The notes below the pieces were generated by a model that worked only from the letters and a program-made list of their open reading frames with translations, was not told where the DNA came from and ran no database searches. Position numbers and translations under genes: made by a program. Shown here in pieces: positions 7,733-15,686 of a stretch of DNA of 36,449 nucleotides (the stretch's first letter is position 1; each line of letters starts with the position of its first letter). This DNA comes from Candidatus Ornithospirochaeta stercoripullorum (lineage in GTDB: Bacteria; Spirochaetota; Spirochaetia; Sphaerochaetales; Sphaerochaetaceae). The stretch is taken from contig JADIMT010000070.1 of assembly GCA_017694595.1 (NCBI GenBank), positions 1-36,449 of the forward strand. Direction: 5' to 3'.

Positions 7733-8446
7733 TCACCACACAGGCATAGCTGTAATCATCTGGGAATACTCACCATCCTCATCGACGATGACTGTCAAAA
7801 GCAGCTTCCTGTCTCTTTCCGCATAGCGGTAAACACCAGGATAGAGATAGAAGCCAATATTCTCTCCGCTTGAGAAAACTGTAAATGACGGGATATCAAA
7901 ACGCTCGGAAATCCAATAGCCTTCAGGAATCGATGAGAGTATGAATCGGCTTTTCTCATTCATCTTTATCCCATAAGAAAGCGTACCATTGAAAACATCT
8001 TCAAGAAATGCAGTCTCATCGATAGCTTGCAAATCCTCAGATTCATACAACACATCTTTCATACTCAGTCTGGAAACAGGTTCGCTTCGATACTCTGCAG
8101 CGCGAAGCAGCATGGAGGCAAATGGCCCATATTCAGGCAGAGCTTCCACGTCCGCATCATCGCCAGGCTCAAAGAAAGCACCAAGCGCACCAATCTCTCC
8201 AAGAGGCTCGAAGACAAATATCCTAAGACCACCTGCCCTGACAGGAACCCTCACGCTCTTTGTTCCTTTATCGATATGGCATTGTTTTATTTCATCACCA
8301 TTGAACCAGGAAAGTGTAAACCAGAACTCATTTGAGAATGCTTCCTCGAAAGGATGCTCATCAGGAATTGAAAGCTCTACATCAATCCAGTGCTCATAAC
8401 TGCACGAGGAAAGAAGGAGCATGGCAACAATTACAATAATCCTCAT
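7733..8446 (-). CDS. Lipoprotein of unknown function
   Basis: A 237-residue protein with an N-terminal lipobox: a hydrophobic stretch ending LLLSSC, with Cys15 as the predicted lipidated residue. The mature part (SYEHWIDVELSIPDEHPFEE) looks beta-rich, with repeated short strands, and contains no motif I recognise. It is probably exported and attached to a membrane. The start codon lies inside a perfect 16-base palindrome and has no clear ribosome site, while a better-placed ATG 16 bases upstream reads a different, short frame. It is in line with the DUF4416 gene upstream and the serine dehydratase gene downstream. Confidence 0.72.
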   Translation of the reverse strand: MRIIVIVAMLLLSSCSYEHWIDVELSIPDEHPFEEAFSNEFWFTLSWFNGDEIKQCHIDKGTKSVRVPVRAGGLRIFVFEPLGEIGALGAFFEPGDDADVEALPEYGPFASMLLRAAEYRSEPVSRLSMKDVLYESEDLQAIDETAFLEDVFNGTLSYGIKMNEKSRFILSSIPEGYWISERFDIPSFTVFSSGENIGFYLYPGVYRYAERDRKLLLTVIVDEDGEYSQMITAMPVW

Positions 8447-8462
8447 ATGAGGATATACGCAT
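8394..8462 (-). CDS. Possible 22-codon overlapping leader ORF
   Basis: An ATG at 8460-8462 overlaps the stop of the DUF4416 gene (TAATG) and is preceded by GAGGAAG at close distance. It opens a 22-residue frame (MRISSYEDYCNCCHAPSFLV, then QL) that runs through the lipoprotein start in another frame. The ribosome-site-like bases also encode the last residues of DUF4416 (RGR), so this may be coincidence. Confidence 0.25.
   Translation of the reverse strand: MRISSYEDYCNCCHAPSFLVQL
8439..8454. repeat. 16-base perfect palindrome over the lipoprotein start codon
   Basis: ATCCTCATATGAGGAT is self-complementary over all 16 bases. The lipoprotein ATG (8444-8446, minus strand) lies in its centre. In RNA it could form a 6-bp hairpin with an AUAU loop. 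Confidence 0.8.
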
Positions 8463-8995
8463 TATCTTCCTCTTTTTGTCAGACGTCTGAGAAGAAGATA
8501 GCGATTACGCAGCTCCACAAGCACTTTCTGAACTTCCTCGGAGCGGTAATCAGCATAAGTCCAAGGGAATGATTCGAATCCATGGCGATGGTAGATTAAA
8601 GTAACTTCAGCATACAGCGACTGTCCGATAGCTATTCTATGTGCCCTGTTCTTTGTCGTCGCAAGCACAACATTGCTCTCTGTAATCAGTCCTGGATCCA
8701 GATTGATGCTTCTCTTGCCCGATGGTGAATGTTCAAGCTCGATGCCATCAGTTACAGTCTTGGCATCAGCAAGCTTGTCAGGGGAAATCAAAGTATCGAA
8801 AGCGATGAAGAACCTCTCAATCTTCCCTCCCATCTCTTCGTTGTAATAATCTGTGAAATCAAAAGGAATGGGAGAAGAGATGAATGAGACAGGGCCGAAG
8901 CTCTTCTCTATCTTATCCTTGATATCATCAGGGAGTCCCTCTGTTGAAAGGACTCCCATGAAAAGCATCGCATCCTCGTAAGGCTTTGCGATCAT
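8462..8995 (-). CDS. DUF4416 family protein
   Basis: A 177-residue soluble protein beginning MIAKPYEDAMLFMGVLST. It contains IPFDFTDYYNEEMGGKIERFF, followed by a LDPGLITESNVVLATTK segment and HRIAIGQSLYAEVTLIYHRHGF. This pattern corresponds to DUF4416, a family of unknown function found in spirochaetes and some other bacteria. The conserved Asp, Tyr and His residues suggest a possible catalytic or metal site, but no activity is known to me. Its ATG overlaps the stop of the aromatic fusion gene by four bases (ATGA), so it is translationally coupled to it. Confidence 0.8.
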   Translation of the reverse strand: MIAKPYEDAMLFMGVLSTEGLPDDIKDKIEKSFGPVSFISSPIPFDFTDYYNEEMGGKIERFFIAFDTLISPDKLADAKTVTDGIELEHSPSGKRSINLDPGLITESNVVLATTKNRAHRIAIGQSLYAEVTLIYHRHGFESFPWTYADYRSEEVQKVLVELRNRYLLLRRLTKRGR

Positions 8996-10911
8996 CTGAT
9001 CACCGAGGTATAGATACCAAGCACACGGAAGGAGACAGCTTTCTTCTGTATCTCTTCAGAAAGCGCTTCGAATACTTTCAAATCTTCAGGCAATTGCAAT
9101 TCCACGAAGAAGAGATATTCCCAAGGCTTTCCTGGTATCGGGCGAGATTCAAGCTTTGTCATATTCACGCCTTTATCCGCAATCGTGCGCAAGACATCCA
9201 TCAGCGCACCTGGCTCATCGGAGACAGAGAAGGAAATAGCAGCTTTGTCAGGCTTTGACTGCGATCTGAAAAGCGCAGCGTTCTCTTCGCGAGCTAGGAT
9301 ATAGAATCTCGTGTAATTTGAAGCATCTGTCTCAATGCCCTGCCTAAGGATTTCCATACCATAGTAATGCGCGGCAGGAGCACCTGCGATAGCTGCGATA
9401 GATTTATCATTCATCCGAGCAATGTACTCTACAGCTCCGGCTGTATCAAAGAATGGCACACGCTCTACATCTGGCATCTCCTTGTCGAGGAATGCACGGC
9501 ACTGCTGCAATCCCTGTGGATGGGAATAGACTTTCTTTATATCCTCCATCTTCGCGCCCGGAACAACAATGAGATTATGCATTACTCTGACTTGCTGCTC
9601 ACCTACAACAGTAAGCTCAGGGTGCATAGCTAGCAAATCTAGGTTGTCATAGACAGTTCCTCCAAGCGTGTTCTCGACTGGCATTACTGCATACTTGGCT
9701 TTTCCTGAAGAGACTGCATCGAACGCATCTGCAAAACTATGGCAAGCAAGCATCACAGCATCCTCATCGAAGGATCTTCTTGCAGCCAGTTCAGAGAAAG
9801 CACCTCTGACCCCTTGGAAAGCTACCACTACGCCATTTGATGGTGCCACGCTCTCCTCTTCCTTGCTTTTCATGCTCTCAGGAAGGACACGAGGAATCTT
9901 CTCGAGACTCTTGCCGACAACTGGACAAAGCGCCTGGATATCGTGGACAAGCTTCTTGAACTGTGAAGGATAAAGAGACTGCGGACCATCGGAAAAAGCT
10001 TTCTCTGGACAGTTGTGGACCTCTACAATCACGCCGGATGCACCCGATGCGATAATAGCCAAGCTCATCGGAGCGACCATGTCCCTGATGCCTGTAGCAT
10101 GTGACGGATCCCCAATAACAGGCAGATGAGTGAGCTTCTGCACGACTGGAATAGCTGAGCAATCAAGCGTATTCCTAGTAGCTTTCTCGAATGTTCTGAT
10201 ACCACGCTCGCAAAGCACAACCTGATCAGTGCCGGAAGCCATCAGATACTCAGCAGCCATCAACCATTCTTCGATTGTCGCGGCAAGTCCTCTTTTCAGA
10301 AGAACTGGCATTCCTGTTTTTCCGACTTCTTTCAGAAGCTCGAAGTTCTGCATGTTCCTGGCTCCAATCTGGAACATATCAACATACTCAGCCATCATGC
10401 CGACATCGCCAGGGGAAACAACTTCCGATGTGATAGGCATATCAAAGGCATCGCCAGCTTTCCTAAGAATCTTCAGGCCCTCTTCGCCAAGACCTTGGAA
10501 CGCATACGGGCTAGTACGTGGCTTGAACGCACCTCCGCGAAGCATGACCGCACCAGCTTCCCTGACGCTCTCAGCAATAGTCATAACCTGATCATAGCTC
10601 TCAACAGCACATGGACCGGCAATGACGCATACACGGTTGCCACCTATTTTGACTTTGCCTACCTGGACAATCGTGTCTTCCTTCTTCATCTCTCTCGAAG
10701 CAAGCTTATAAGGCTTTGAAATAGGGACAACTGAACTAACTCCCGGCATAAGCTCGACTGTGCGGGGATCTATTGAGACCTTGCCGACAGCGCCGAGAAC
10801 TGTGTCCTGCTGTCCGACAATTTCCTTGACAATAAAACCCTTCTCGGAAAGGAAGGATCTTACTTTATCTTTTTCCTGGGGTGTAATACCCTGCTTAAGG
10901 ATGACAATCAT
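8992..10911 (-). CDS. Fused DAHP synthase - prephenate dehydratase with ACT domain
   Basis: A 639-residue two-enzyme protein for aromatic amino acids. Residues 1-70 form a ferredoxin-like N-terminal domain and about 85-335 a type I-beta DAHP synthase (GPCAVES at 99-105, KPRTSPYAFQG at 130-140, GDPSHATG at 267-274), which joins PEP and erythrose 4-phosphate. After a charged linker (345-360), prephenate dehydratase spans about 362-545 with the catalytic TRF at 534-536. An ACT domain follows from about 558 with the phenylalanine-site ESRP at 588-591. It thus carries the first step of the shikimate pathway and the last committed step to phenylpyruvate. I start at the ATG at 10911; a TTG 12 codons earlier is possible. 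Both TTGACC and a poor -10 precede the ATG, and no ribosome site is seen. Confidence 0.9.
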   Translation of the reverse strand: MIVILKQGITPQEKDKVRSFLSEKGFIVKEIVGQQDTVLGAVGKVSIDPRTVELMPGVSSVVPISKPYKLASREMKKEDTIVQVGKVKIGGNRVCVIAGPCAVESYDQVMTIAESVREAGAVMLRGGAFKPRTSPYAFQGLGEEGLKILRKAGDAFDMPITSEVVSPGDVGMMAEYVDMFQIGARNMQNFELLKEVGKTGMPVLLKRGLAATIEEWLMAAEYLMASGTDQVVLCERGIRTFEKATRNTLDCSAIPVVQKLTHLPVIGDPSHATGIRDMVAPMSLAIIASGASGVIVEVHNCPEKAFSDGPQSLYPSQFKKLVHDIQALCPVVGKSLEKIPRVLPESMKSKEEESVAPSNGVVVAFQGVRGAFSELAARRSFDEDAVMLACHSFADAFDAVSSGKAKYAVMPVENTLGGTVYDNLDLLAMHPELTVVGEQQVRVMHNLIVVPGAKMEDIKKVYSHPQGLQQCRAFLDKEMPDVERVPFFDTAGAVEYIARMNDKSIAAIAGAPAAHYYGMEILRQGIETDASNYTRFYILAREENAALFRSQSKPDKAAISFSVSDEPGALMDVLRTIADKGVNMTKLESRPIPGKPWEYLFFVELQLPEDLKVFEALSEEIQKKAVSFRVLGIYTSVIR

Positions 10912-10956
10912 ACGGAAAACGCTAACTTTTCCGGAGAGTTTGGTCAACGAATTGCC

Positions 10957-11622
10957 ATGCTGGATGAGAAATATATAGAGAATATCTTTGAATCATTTAC
11001 CCTAGCTCTAGCTAAAGCGGGAGCTCCATTGCCCTCCGTAAGCCAGATAGCAGAGAAAGACAACAATCCATATCGCGTACTTGTCTCTACGCTTATAAGC
11101 CTGAGAACGAAGGATGAAGTAACACTAGCTTCTTCTTTGCGTCTTTTTGCTATCGCGCCGGATCTGAAGTCGCTGTCAGAGCTCGATGAAGAGACGATTG
11201 CAGAGACTATAAAGCCTGCAGGCTTTTACAAAAGGAAGGCGGTACAGCTCAAGAATATAGCGAAGATCATCTTGCAAGAGCATGATGGCATTGTCCCTAA
11301 TGATATGGACACCCTCCTTTCCCTCCCTGGAGTCGGTATAAAGACAGCATCGCTGGTCCTGAATCTAGGCTATGGCATTGATGCCATTTGCGTGGATTGC
11401 CATGTACATGAAATCGTCAACAGGCTTGGATGGGTGAATACGAAAACACCTGAAGAAACAGAAAAAGAACTGAGAAAAATACTGCCCAAGCGTTTCTGGA
11501 TATCGCTCAATGAGCTTCTTGTACGCTACGGGCAGAAAATCTGCACTCCAGTATCTCCCTTCTGTTCACTCTGTCCTGAAAGCGGAAGATGCCCTAAGAA
11601 TGGTGTTCAGCGGATGCGCTGA
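10957..11622 (+). CDS. nth: Endonuclease III
   Basis: A 221-residue DNA glycosylase/AP lyase that removes oxidised pyrimidines. The helix-hairpin-helix LSLPGVGIKTASLVLN contains the catalytic Lys (K129), and VDCHVHEIVNRLGW supplies the catalytic Asp (D147). The C-terminal [4Fe-4S] motif is intact: C196-x6-C203-x2-C206-x5-C212. Length and motif order match the family. The ATG is only 45 bases from the divergent aromatic gene start, so the two promoters must overlap. A GGAGAG lies 18 bases upstream, farther than normal. The stop abuts the stop of the following convergent gene with no spacer. Confidence 0.95.
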   Translation: MLDEKYIENIFESFTLALAKAGAPLPSVSQIAEKDNNPYRVLVSTLISLRTKDEVTLASSLRLFAIAPDLKSLSELDEETIAETIKPAGFYKRKAVQLKNIAKIILQEHDGIVPNDMDTLLSLPGVGIKTASLVLNLGYGIDAICVDCHVHEIVNRLGWVNTKTPEETEKELRKILPKRFWISLNELLVRYGQKICTPVSPFCSLCPESGRCPKNGVQRMR

Positions 11623-12033
11623 TCACTTATTGCCTAGCTTGCGGACTGCAGGTGTTGCAACACGATAGATGCAATAGAGAATGAGCAGGTGATAAACAAA
11701 GCCTTCGAGCCATGTGAACCACTCATCTCCATCGAGATTGCTAAAGCCATAGACGAAGTCATCGAGAACGATGTAAATCACCCAAGCTACAAGAACGACA
11801 AGCGTAGAGATCTTCACAAAGGATCCTTTGATTCCACCGATGAACGAAGGAACGATGAGAAGAAGACCAGCTACAAGCAATACAACGCCGACGATGATGC
11901 GGAAAGCTTCATCGAGTTCGTCATACAGTGCGTTTCCACCGAAATCAGCAATACCCTCGATACCGATTATGACGAAAAGAATACCTACAAGTATCTTGAG
12001 GATGAAATCCCCATTAACCTTGCCTGTTGCCAT
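11623..12033 (-). CDS. Small integral membrane protein, unknown function
   Basis: A 136-residue protein with about four hydrophobic segments: roughly 10-28, 45-66, 74-92 and 112-130. Acidic residues occur between them (YDELDEAFR and DDFVYGFSNLDGDEW). No motif identifies a family. A GGAGGTGG site lies just before the ATG, supporting real translation. It is between two minus-strand genes and convergent with endonuclease III; its stop begins at the base directly after the nth stop. I cannot suggest a function beyond membrane location. Confidence 0.7.
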   Translation of the reverse strand: MATGKVNGDFILKILVGILFVIIGIEGIADFGGNALYDELDEAFRIIVGVVLLVAGLLLIVPSFIGGIKGSFVKISTLVVLVAWVIYIVLDDFVYGFSNLDGDEWFTWLEGFVYHLLILYCIYRVATPAVRKLGNK

Positions 12034-12102
12034 TTTCCACCTCCATAAGTGTTTATTAGCGCCTTTATTCTAACTTAAGAGGCAAGCTTGGTTAAGCCAT
12101 CT

Positions 12103-13452
12103 TCATGATTCAGCCGTACGTTTGTATATCACGATTGAAGCAAGCGCTGTCAGGAATTCCGCTACGGGGAATGAGTACCAGATACCATCAGGTCCCAATC
12201 CAAAGAGAATGGAAAGAAGATAAGCGACAGGTATAATAACAATGATGTAGCGGCAAAGCGATATCCAGAGGGAAGCCATACCCTTTCCAAGTCCTTCTAG
12301 AGCGCCTGAGGCAGTCACAGAGATGGCAGAGACGACAAAACCTATGCTGATGATCCTTATTGCCCTGGCTCCTATCTGGATTGTCTGCGGATTATCTGTG
12401 AAAAGCGCAACAAGCGACTGAGGAACAGCAAGGGAGAGAACAGTACCGAAGAGCATGATAAAAGCACACATGATGAGAACAGAAATGAATATCTTCCTGA
12501 CTCTTACATGCTCCCCCGCTCCTTTGTTATAACCGATGATAGGTCTCATGCCCTGCACAAAGCCACTTGCAGGCAGGTAGAGAAATGTCTGCAACTTATA
12601 ATAAATTCCAAGCACAAGCGTGTAAGTGTCAGAATATGCAGCAAGCATAGCGTTGAAGACTGAAACAAGCACAGAAGGCAGTGCAATATTAAGAGCAGCA
12701 GGTATTCCGATAGAATAGAGAGAACGTGCCATCTTCAATTCAGGTTTCATCAGCTTCATTCTGACTTTAACGCTCATCGGCCTGACGCGATATGTTACAA
12801 GATAAACAGAGAGCGCTATCAACTGTCCAAGACCTGTTGCGAACGCAGCTCCTTCGATGCCCCATTCAGGGAAGGGACCAATGCCAAATATGAACAGAGG
12901 ATCAAGGATGATATTCGCTATGCACCCTGAGGCAAGTGCAACCATCGATACCTTCATCCTCCCGACGGACTGAAAGATCTTCTCGAAAGTGATTCCTGGC
13001 AGATTAATCAGCGTGAAAGAGAAGACAACTGTCGAATAACGCACCCCCATCGAGACAATCTCCTCTGCTGAAGTGAAAGAAGAGAGGAACGAAGGCATTA
13101 TCGCGATGCAGATGACAGTAAGAATCAATGAATGCAACACGGAGAGAAAAAGCCCCTGAGAGGCAGCTTTATCGGCAGCTTTGCTGTTGCCAGCTCCTGT
13201 GTGGAACGCAATAACCGCATTAATACCTACTCCGAAGCCCACTGCTATGGAATGAACCAGGTTCTGGATGGGAAATACCAGAGAGAGCGCAGTCATTGCA
13301 TCTTCGCTGATTCTTGCGACGAAGAAGCTGTCCACGATGTTGTAAAGCGAGTTCACAAGCATCGAGAAAACCATCGGAAGCGACATAGAAAGAATGAGCG
13401 GTGTCACTTCCATTGTTCTCATAAAATCATTGTTGAATGTTTTCGTAGCCAT
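12103..13452 (-). CDS. MATE-family multidrug/sodium exporter
   Basis: A 449-residue inner-membrane transporter with about 12 hydrophobic helices in two similar halves. It begins with the family pattern PLILSMSLPMVFSMLVNSLYNIVDSFFVARIS, followed by FPIQNLVHSIAVGFGVGINAVIAFHTGAG. The second half has LPASGFVQGMRPIIGYNKGAG, the typical MATE repeat. By family it extrudes cationic drugs or metabolites in exchange for sodium ions or protons. Its leader carries two interlaced complementary segments next to the ATG (see the regulatory entry), and only a weak GGA precedes the start. Confidence 0.93.
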   Translation of the reverse strand: MATKTFNNDFMRTMEVTPLILSMSLPMVFSMLVNSLYNIVDSFFVARISEDAMTALSLVFPIQNLVHSIAVGFGVGINAVIAFHTGAGNSKAADKAASQGLFLSVLHSLILTVICIAIMPSFLSSFTSAEEIVSMGVRYSTVVFSFTLINLPGITFEKIFQSVGRMKVSMVALASGCIANIILDPLFIFGIGPFPEWGIEGAAFATGLGQLIALSVYLVTYRVRPMSVKVRMKLMKPELKMARSLYSIGIPAALNIALPSVLVSVFNAMLAAYSDTYTLVLGIYYKLQTFLYLPASGFVQGMRPIIGYNKGAGEHVRVRKIFISVLIMCAFIMLFGTVLSLAVPQSLVALFTDNPQTIQIGARAIRIISIGFVVSAISVTASGALEGLGKGMASLWISLCRYIIVIIPVAYLLSILFGLGPDGIWYSFPVAEFLTALASIVIYKRTAES

Positions 13453-13453
13453 T

Positions 13454-13508
13454 TTCAGATTCCATTAAGCGTGGCGAAAAGGTGATCTGAATCAGGAAAA
13501 ATCCACGC
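13454..13508 (-). promoter_or_regulatory. Interlaced stem segments in the MATE exporter leader (pseudoknot-like)
   Basis: In minus-strand RNA, GCGUGG (13508-13503) can pair with CCACGC (13474-13469), and UUCAGAU (13491-13485) with AUCUGAA (13460-13454). The 5' strand of the second stem is inside the loop of the first, and its 3' strand ends two bases before the AUG, next to the only ribosome-site-like GGA. This is the connectivity of an H-type pseudoknot with loops of about 11, 10 and 8 bases. A TTGACA (minus strand, 13550-13555) upstream could be the promoter -35; the -10 is not clear. Confidence 0.4.
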
Positions 13509-13568
13509 CCTGTTTTCGTGCCTTTTATATGAAACACATCTTTCTTTTCTGTCAATCCCTTTAATCTG

Positions 13569-13596
13569 TTGTCTTTTGCCCATGATTCGCTATATT
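13569..13596 (+). promoter_or_regulatory. Promoter of the FMN reductase-pth-EamA operon
   Basis: TTGTCT (13569-13574) and TATATT (13591-13596) are separated by 16 bases. Each differs only slightly from the sigma-70 type consensus. The ribosome site AAGGAGG and the start at 13615 follow closely, implying a very short leader. Confidence 0.5.
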
Positions 13597-13614
13597 TTTG
13601 CAAGGAGGTCGAAG

Positions 13615-14169
13615 ATGAAGAAAATCGTTTTTATTGTTGGTTCTCTCAGGGAAAAATCCTTCAACAGATCACTTGCCAGAGATGCAGAGGCTATTATAGG
13701 GAAGAGAGCTGAGATTACTTACCTCGACTACTCTTCAGTACCTTTGATGAATCAGGATATAGAATATCCAGCCCCTGATGCTGTGAAAGAAGCAAGAGAT
13801 GAGATTATGGCGGCAGATGGCATCTGGATTTTCTCTCCAGAATATAATTTCAATATCCCAGGAGGCTTGAAGAATCTGCTTGACTGGCTTTCGCGCCCGC
13901 TTGTGCAAGGCGATCCGGAAAGAATAAGCGCACTTACAGGCATGCCTGTCACATTCTCCGGAGTCGGAGGCAAAATGGCTGCATCCACAGCAAGGAAAAG
14001 ACTGGGAGAGTTTGCTCTCTTCATGAAAATGAAACACATGGAAGGCAATGAGACAGCAATAGCTCTCAGCGCTGAGGCTTTTGCTACTAATACGCTTTAC
14101 CTTACTAGCGATGATAAACGAAGACTTGAGAATCAAGCGGAAAGATTCCTTTCTTTCATAGGTACTTGA
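13615..14169 (+). CDS. NADPH-dependent FMN reductase-like flavoprotein
   Basis: A 184-residue flavodoxin-fold protein. IVGSLREKSFNRSLAR at the N-terminus is the FMN-phosphate-binding loop, and FSPEYNFNIPGGLKNLLDW at about 78-97 is the PEYN signature of the NADPH-dependent FMN reductase/azoreductase family. It would reduce FMN or quinones with NAD(P)H in the cytoplasm. I start at 13615 because AAGGAGG precedes this ATG; an upstream frame start would lie across the promoter. It is followed after one base by peptidyl-tRNA hydrolase, so the two are probably in one transcript. Confidence 0.87.
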   Translation: MKKIVFIVGSLREKSFNRSLARDAEAIIGKRAEITYLDYSSVPLMNQDIEYPAPDAVKEARDEIMAADGIWIFSPEYNFNIPGGLKNLLDWLSRPLVQGDPERISALTGMPVTFSGVGGKMAASTARKRLGEFALFMKMKHMEGNETAIALSAEAFATNTLYLTSDDKRRLENQAERFLSFIGT

Positions 14170-14170
14170 G

Positions 14171-14692
14171 ATGATCAAACTCGCCGTCTTTCTTGGCAAT
14201 CCGGGAAAAGAATACAAAGAAACCAGGCACAATGCAGGCTTCTTGCTTGCTGATCATTTTTATCCTTATACATCTTGGAAGGTGAAGTTTCATTCCATGT
14301 TTGCAGAGGAAGATGGCTTGAGAATCCTCAAGCCCATGACAATGATGAATCTCTCTGGCACTGCTGTCTCTGAAGCCTCTTCGTTTTACAAACTCAAAAG
14401 TGATGAGATAATCATCATACACGATGATCTTGAACTGCCGTTAGGCAAAGCAAGAATACAAAAGGGCGGAGGGCTTCAAGGCCACAACGGGCTGAGAAGC
14501 ATAAAAGAGAGAATAGGCTCTGATGCTTTCTATCGTCTAAGAATAGGAATCGGAAGACCAGTACATGGCGATGTGAGAGTCTACGTGACCTCTCCCTTCA
14601 AGCAAGATGAGAAAATCGCACTCTCACTGCTCTTTGACAAACTGAGTCCATCAATGCTCTCTCTTGGGAAGGAAGGAGAAATCACTACATGA
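14171..14692 (+). CDS. pth: Peptidyl-tRNA hydrolase
   Basis: A 173-residue enzyme that frees tRNA from prematurely released peptidyl-tRNA. The N-terminus LAVFLGNPGKEYKETRHNAG holds N10 and the catalytic H20. Further active-site residues are in MMNLSG (N60), HDDLELPLGK (D86) and GHNGLRS (N106). Length is near the short end for the family. The ATG follows the reductase stop by one base, and the stop overlaps the start of the EamA gene (ATGA), so all three are translationally linked. Confidence 0.95.
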   Translation: MIKLAVFLGNPGKEYKETRHNAGFLLADHFYPYTSWKVKFHSMFAEEDGLRILKPMTMMNLSGTAVSEASSFYKLKSDEIIIIHDDLELPLGKARIQKGGGLQGHNGLRSIKERIGSDAFYRLRIGIGRPVHGDVRVYVTSPFKQDEKIALSLLFDKLSPSMLSLGKEGEITT

Positions 14693-15537
14693 GGACTGGA
14701 TACATCGCGGTTCTGTTCACTGTTTCTATCTGGGGGCTTACCTTCGTTTCAACAAAAGTGCTCCTTGCCTCGCTGACACCTGTGGAGATTCTATTCATAC
14801 GCTTTTTGATAGGGGCACTTGTACTTTTCATCGTTTTTCCACATAGGCTGAAGACAAAAGGCTGGCAAGAAGAGAAATACTTTATCGCAGCAGGCTGCAC
14901 TGGTGTCTTTCTCTACTACTTCCTGGAAAACGTCTCGCTGCTCTGGACAACAGCATCAAATGCAGGTGTGATCGTCTCAACAGCACCTTTCTTCACAGCT
15001 CTATTCTCCTCTGAACGCAAGAGCAAATGGTTCTATCTGGGTTTTGCCGCAGCAATTGCCGGCATTGCTATGATGAGCGTGAGCTCAATTGAATTTTCCT
15101 CTGAAAGTCTGCTCGGAGATGCCCTTGCGCTAGGAGCTGCTACTGTATGGGGCATATATGCAGTGCTGACAAGAAAGATCGGAATGTTCGGCTACTCAGG
15201 TATCCAGACAGTACGCCGTTCTTTTCTCTATGGCCTCATCTTCATAGCGATTCCACTGCTCTTCTGGAATAACTTTGGAGAGAATCGTGATTTTCTCTCT
15301 CCTTCAATTTCACTTAATCTGGCATTTCTGGGAATAGCTGCCTCTGCGCTGTGTTTTGTGCTCTGGAGCGTGGCTGTCAGCAAGCTGGGAGCTGTCAAAA
15401 CGAGTGTTTTCATTTATCTTACACCTGTAATAACTGTAATTGCTTCCGCTTTCTTCTTGCAGGAAAGCATCACGCTGTTATCTGCATGCGGTACAGCCCT
15501 CACGCTTCTTGGCTTATTGTTATCATCATCGAAATAA
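14689..15537 (+). CDS. EamA-family (DMT superfamily) transporter
   Basis: A 282-residue inner-membrane protein with about ten hydrophobic helices arranged as two EamA repeats. It starts TGYIAVLFTVSIWGLTFVSTKVLL, the usual first helix of the family, and the second repeat begins near GDALALGAATVWGIYAVLTRK. The family exports amino acids, nucleobases or other metabolites; the substrate here is not predictable. The start overlaps the stop of pth. A following ATAAGC/GCTTAT repeat has no U-run, so the transcript end is not clear. Confidence 0.88.
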   Translation: MRTGYIAVLFTVSIWGLTFVSTKVLLASLTPVEILFIRFLIGALVLFIVFPHRLKTKGWQEEKYFIAAGCTGVFLYYFLENVSLLWTTASNAGVIVSTAPFFTALFSSERKSKWFYLGFAAAIAGIAMMSVSSIEFSSESLLGDALALGAATVWGIYAVLTRKIGMFGYSGIQTVRRSFLYGLIFIAIPLLFWNNFGENRDFLSPSISLNLAFLGIAASALCFVLWSVAVSKLGAVKTSVFIYLTPVITVIASAFFLQESITLLSACGTALTLLGLLLSSSK

Positions 15538-15564
15538 TAAGCTCTGTTTCCTTTTGATGGGCTT

Positions 15565-15619
15565 ATGGACTTTCACCATTTGCATCTTAAACATCAGACA
15601 ACAAACAGAAAAAGTCCAT
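15565..15619. repeat. 9-base inverted repeat in the leader of the GH13 gene
   Basis: ATGGACTTT (15565-15573) and AAAGTCCAT (15611-15619) are perfectly complementary around a 37-base A-rich loop. TTTAACGCTTAAA follows directly (15619-15631), a near-palindrome with 5 of 6 arm pairs. The stem lacks a proper U-run, so a terminator for the EamA operon is possible but weak; a leader structure is an alternative. Confidence 0.5.
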
Positions 15620-15686
15620 TTAACGCTTAAAAACAGGGTATTATATGTGTTAGGATAATCTATATACAAAAAAAGAGGGTATAAGG

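Noticed and set aside
15619-15644. Promoter TTAACG / TATTAT before the GH13 gene
   Set aside because: The spacing is only 13 bases, too short for a sigma-70 type promoter, and other hexamer pairs fit poorly.
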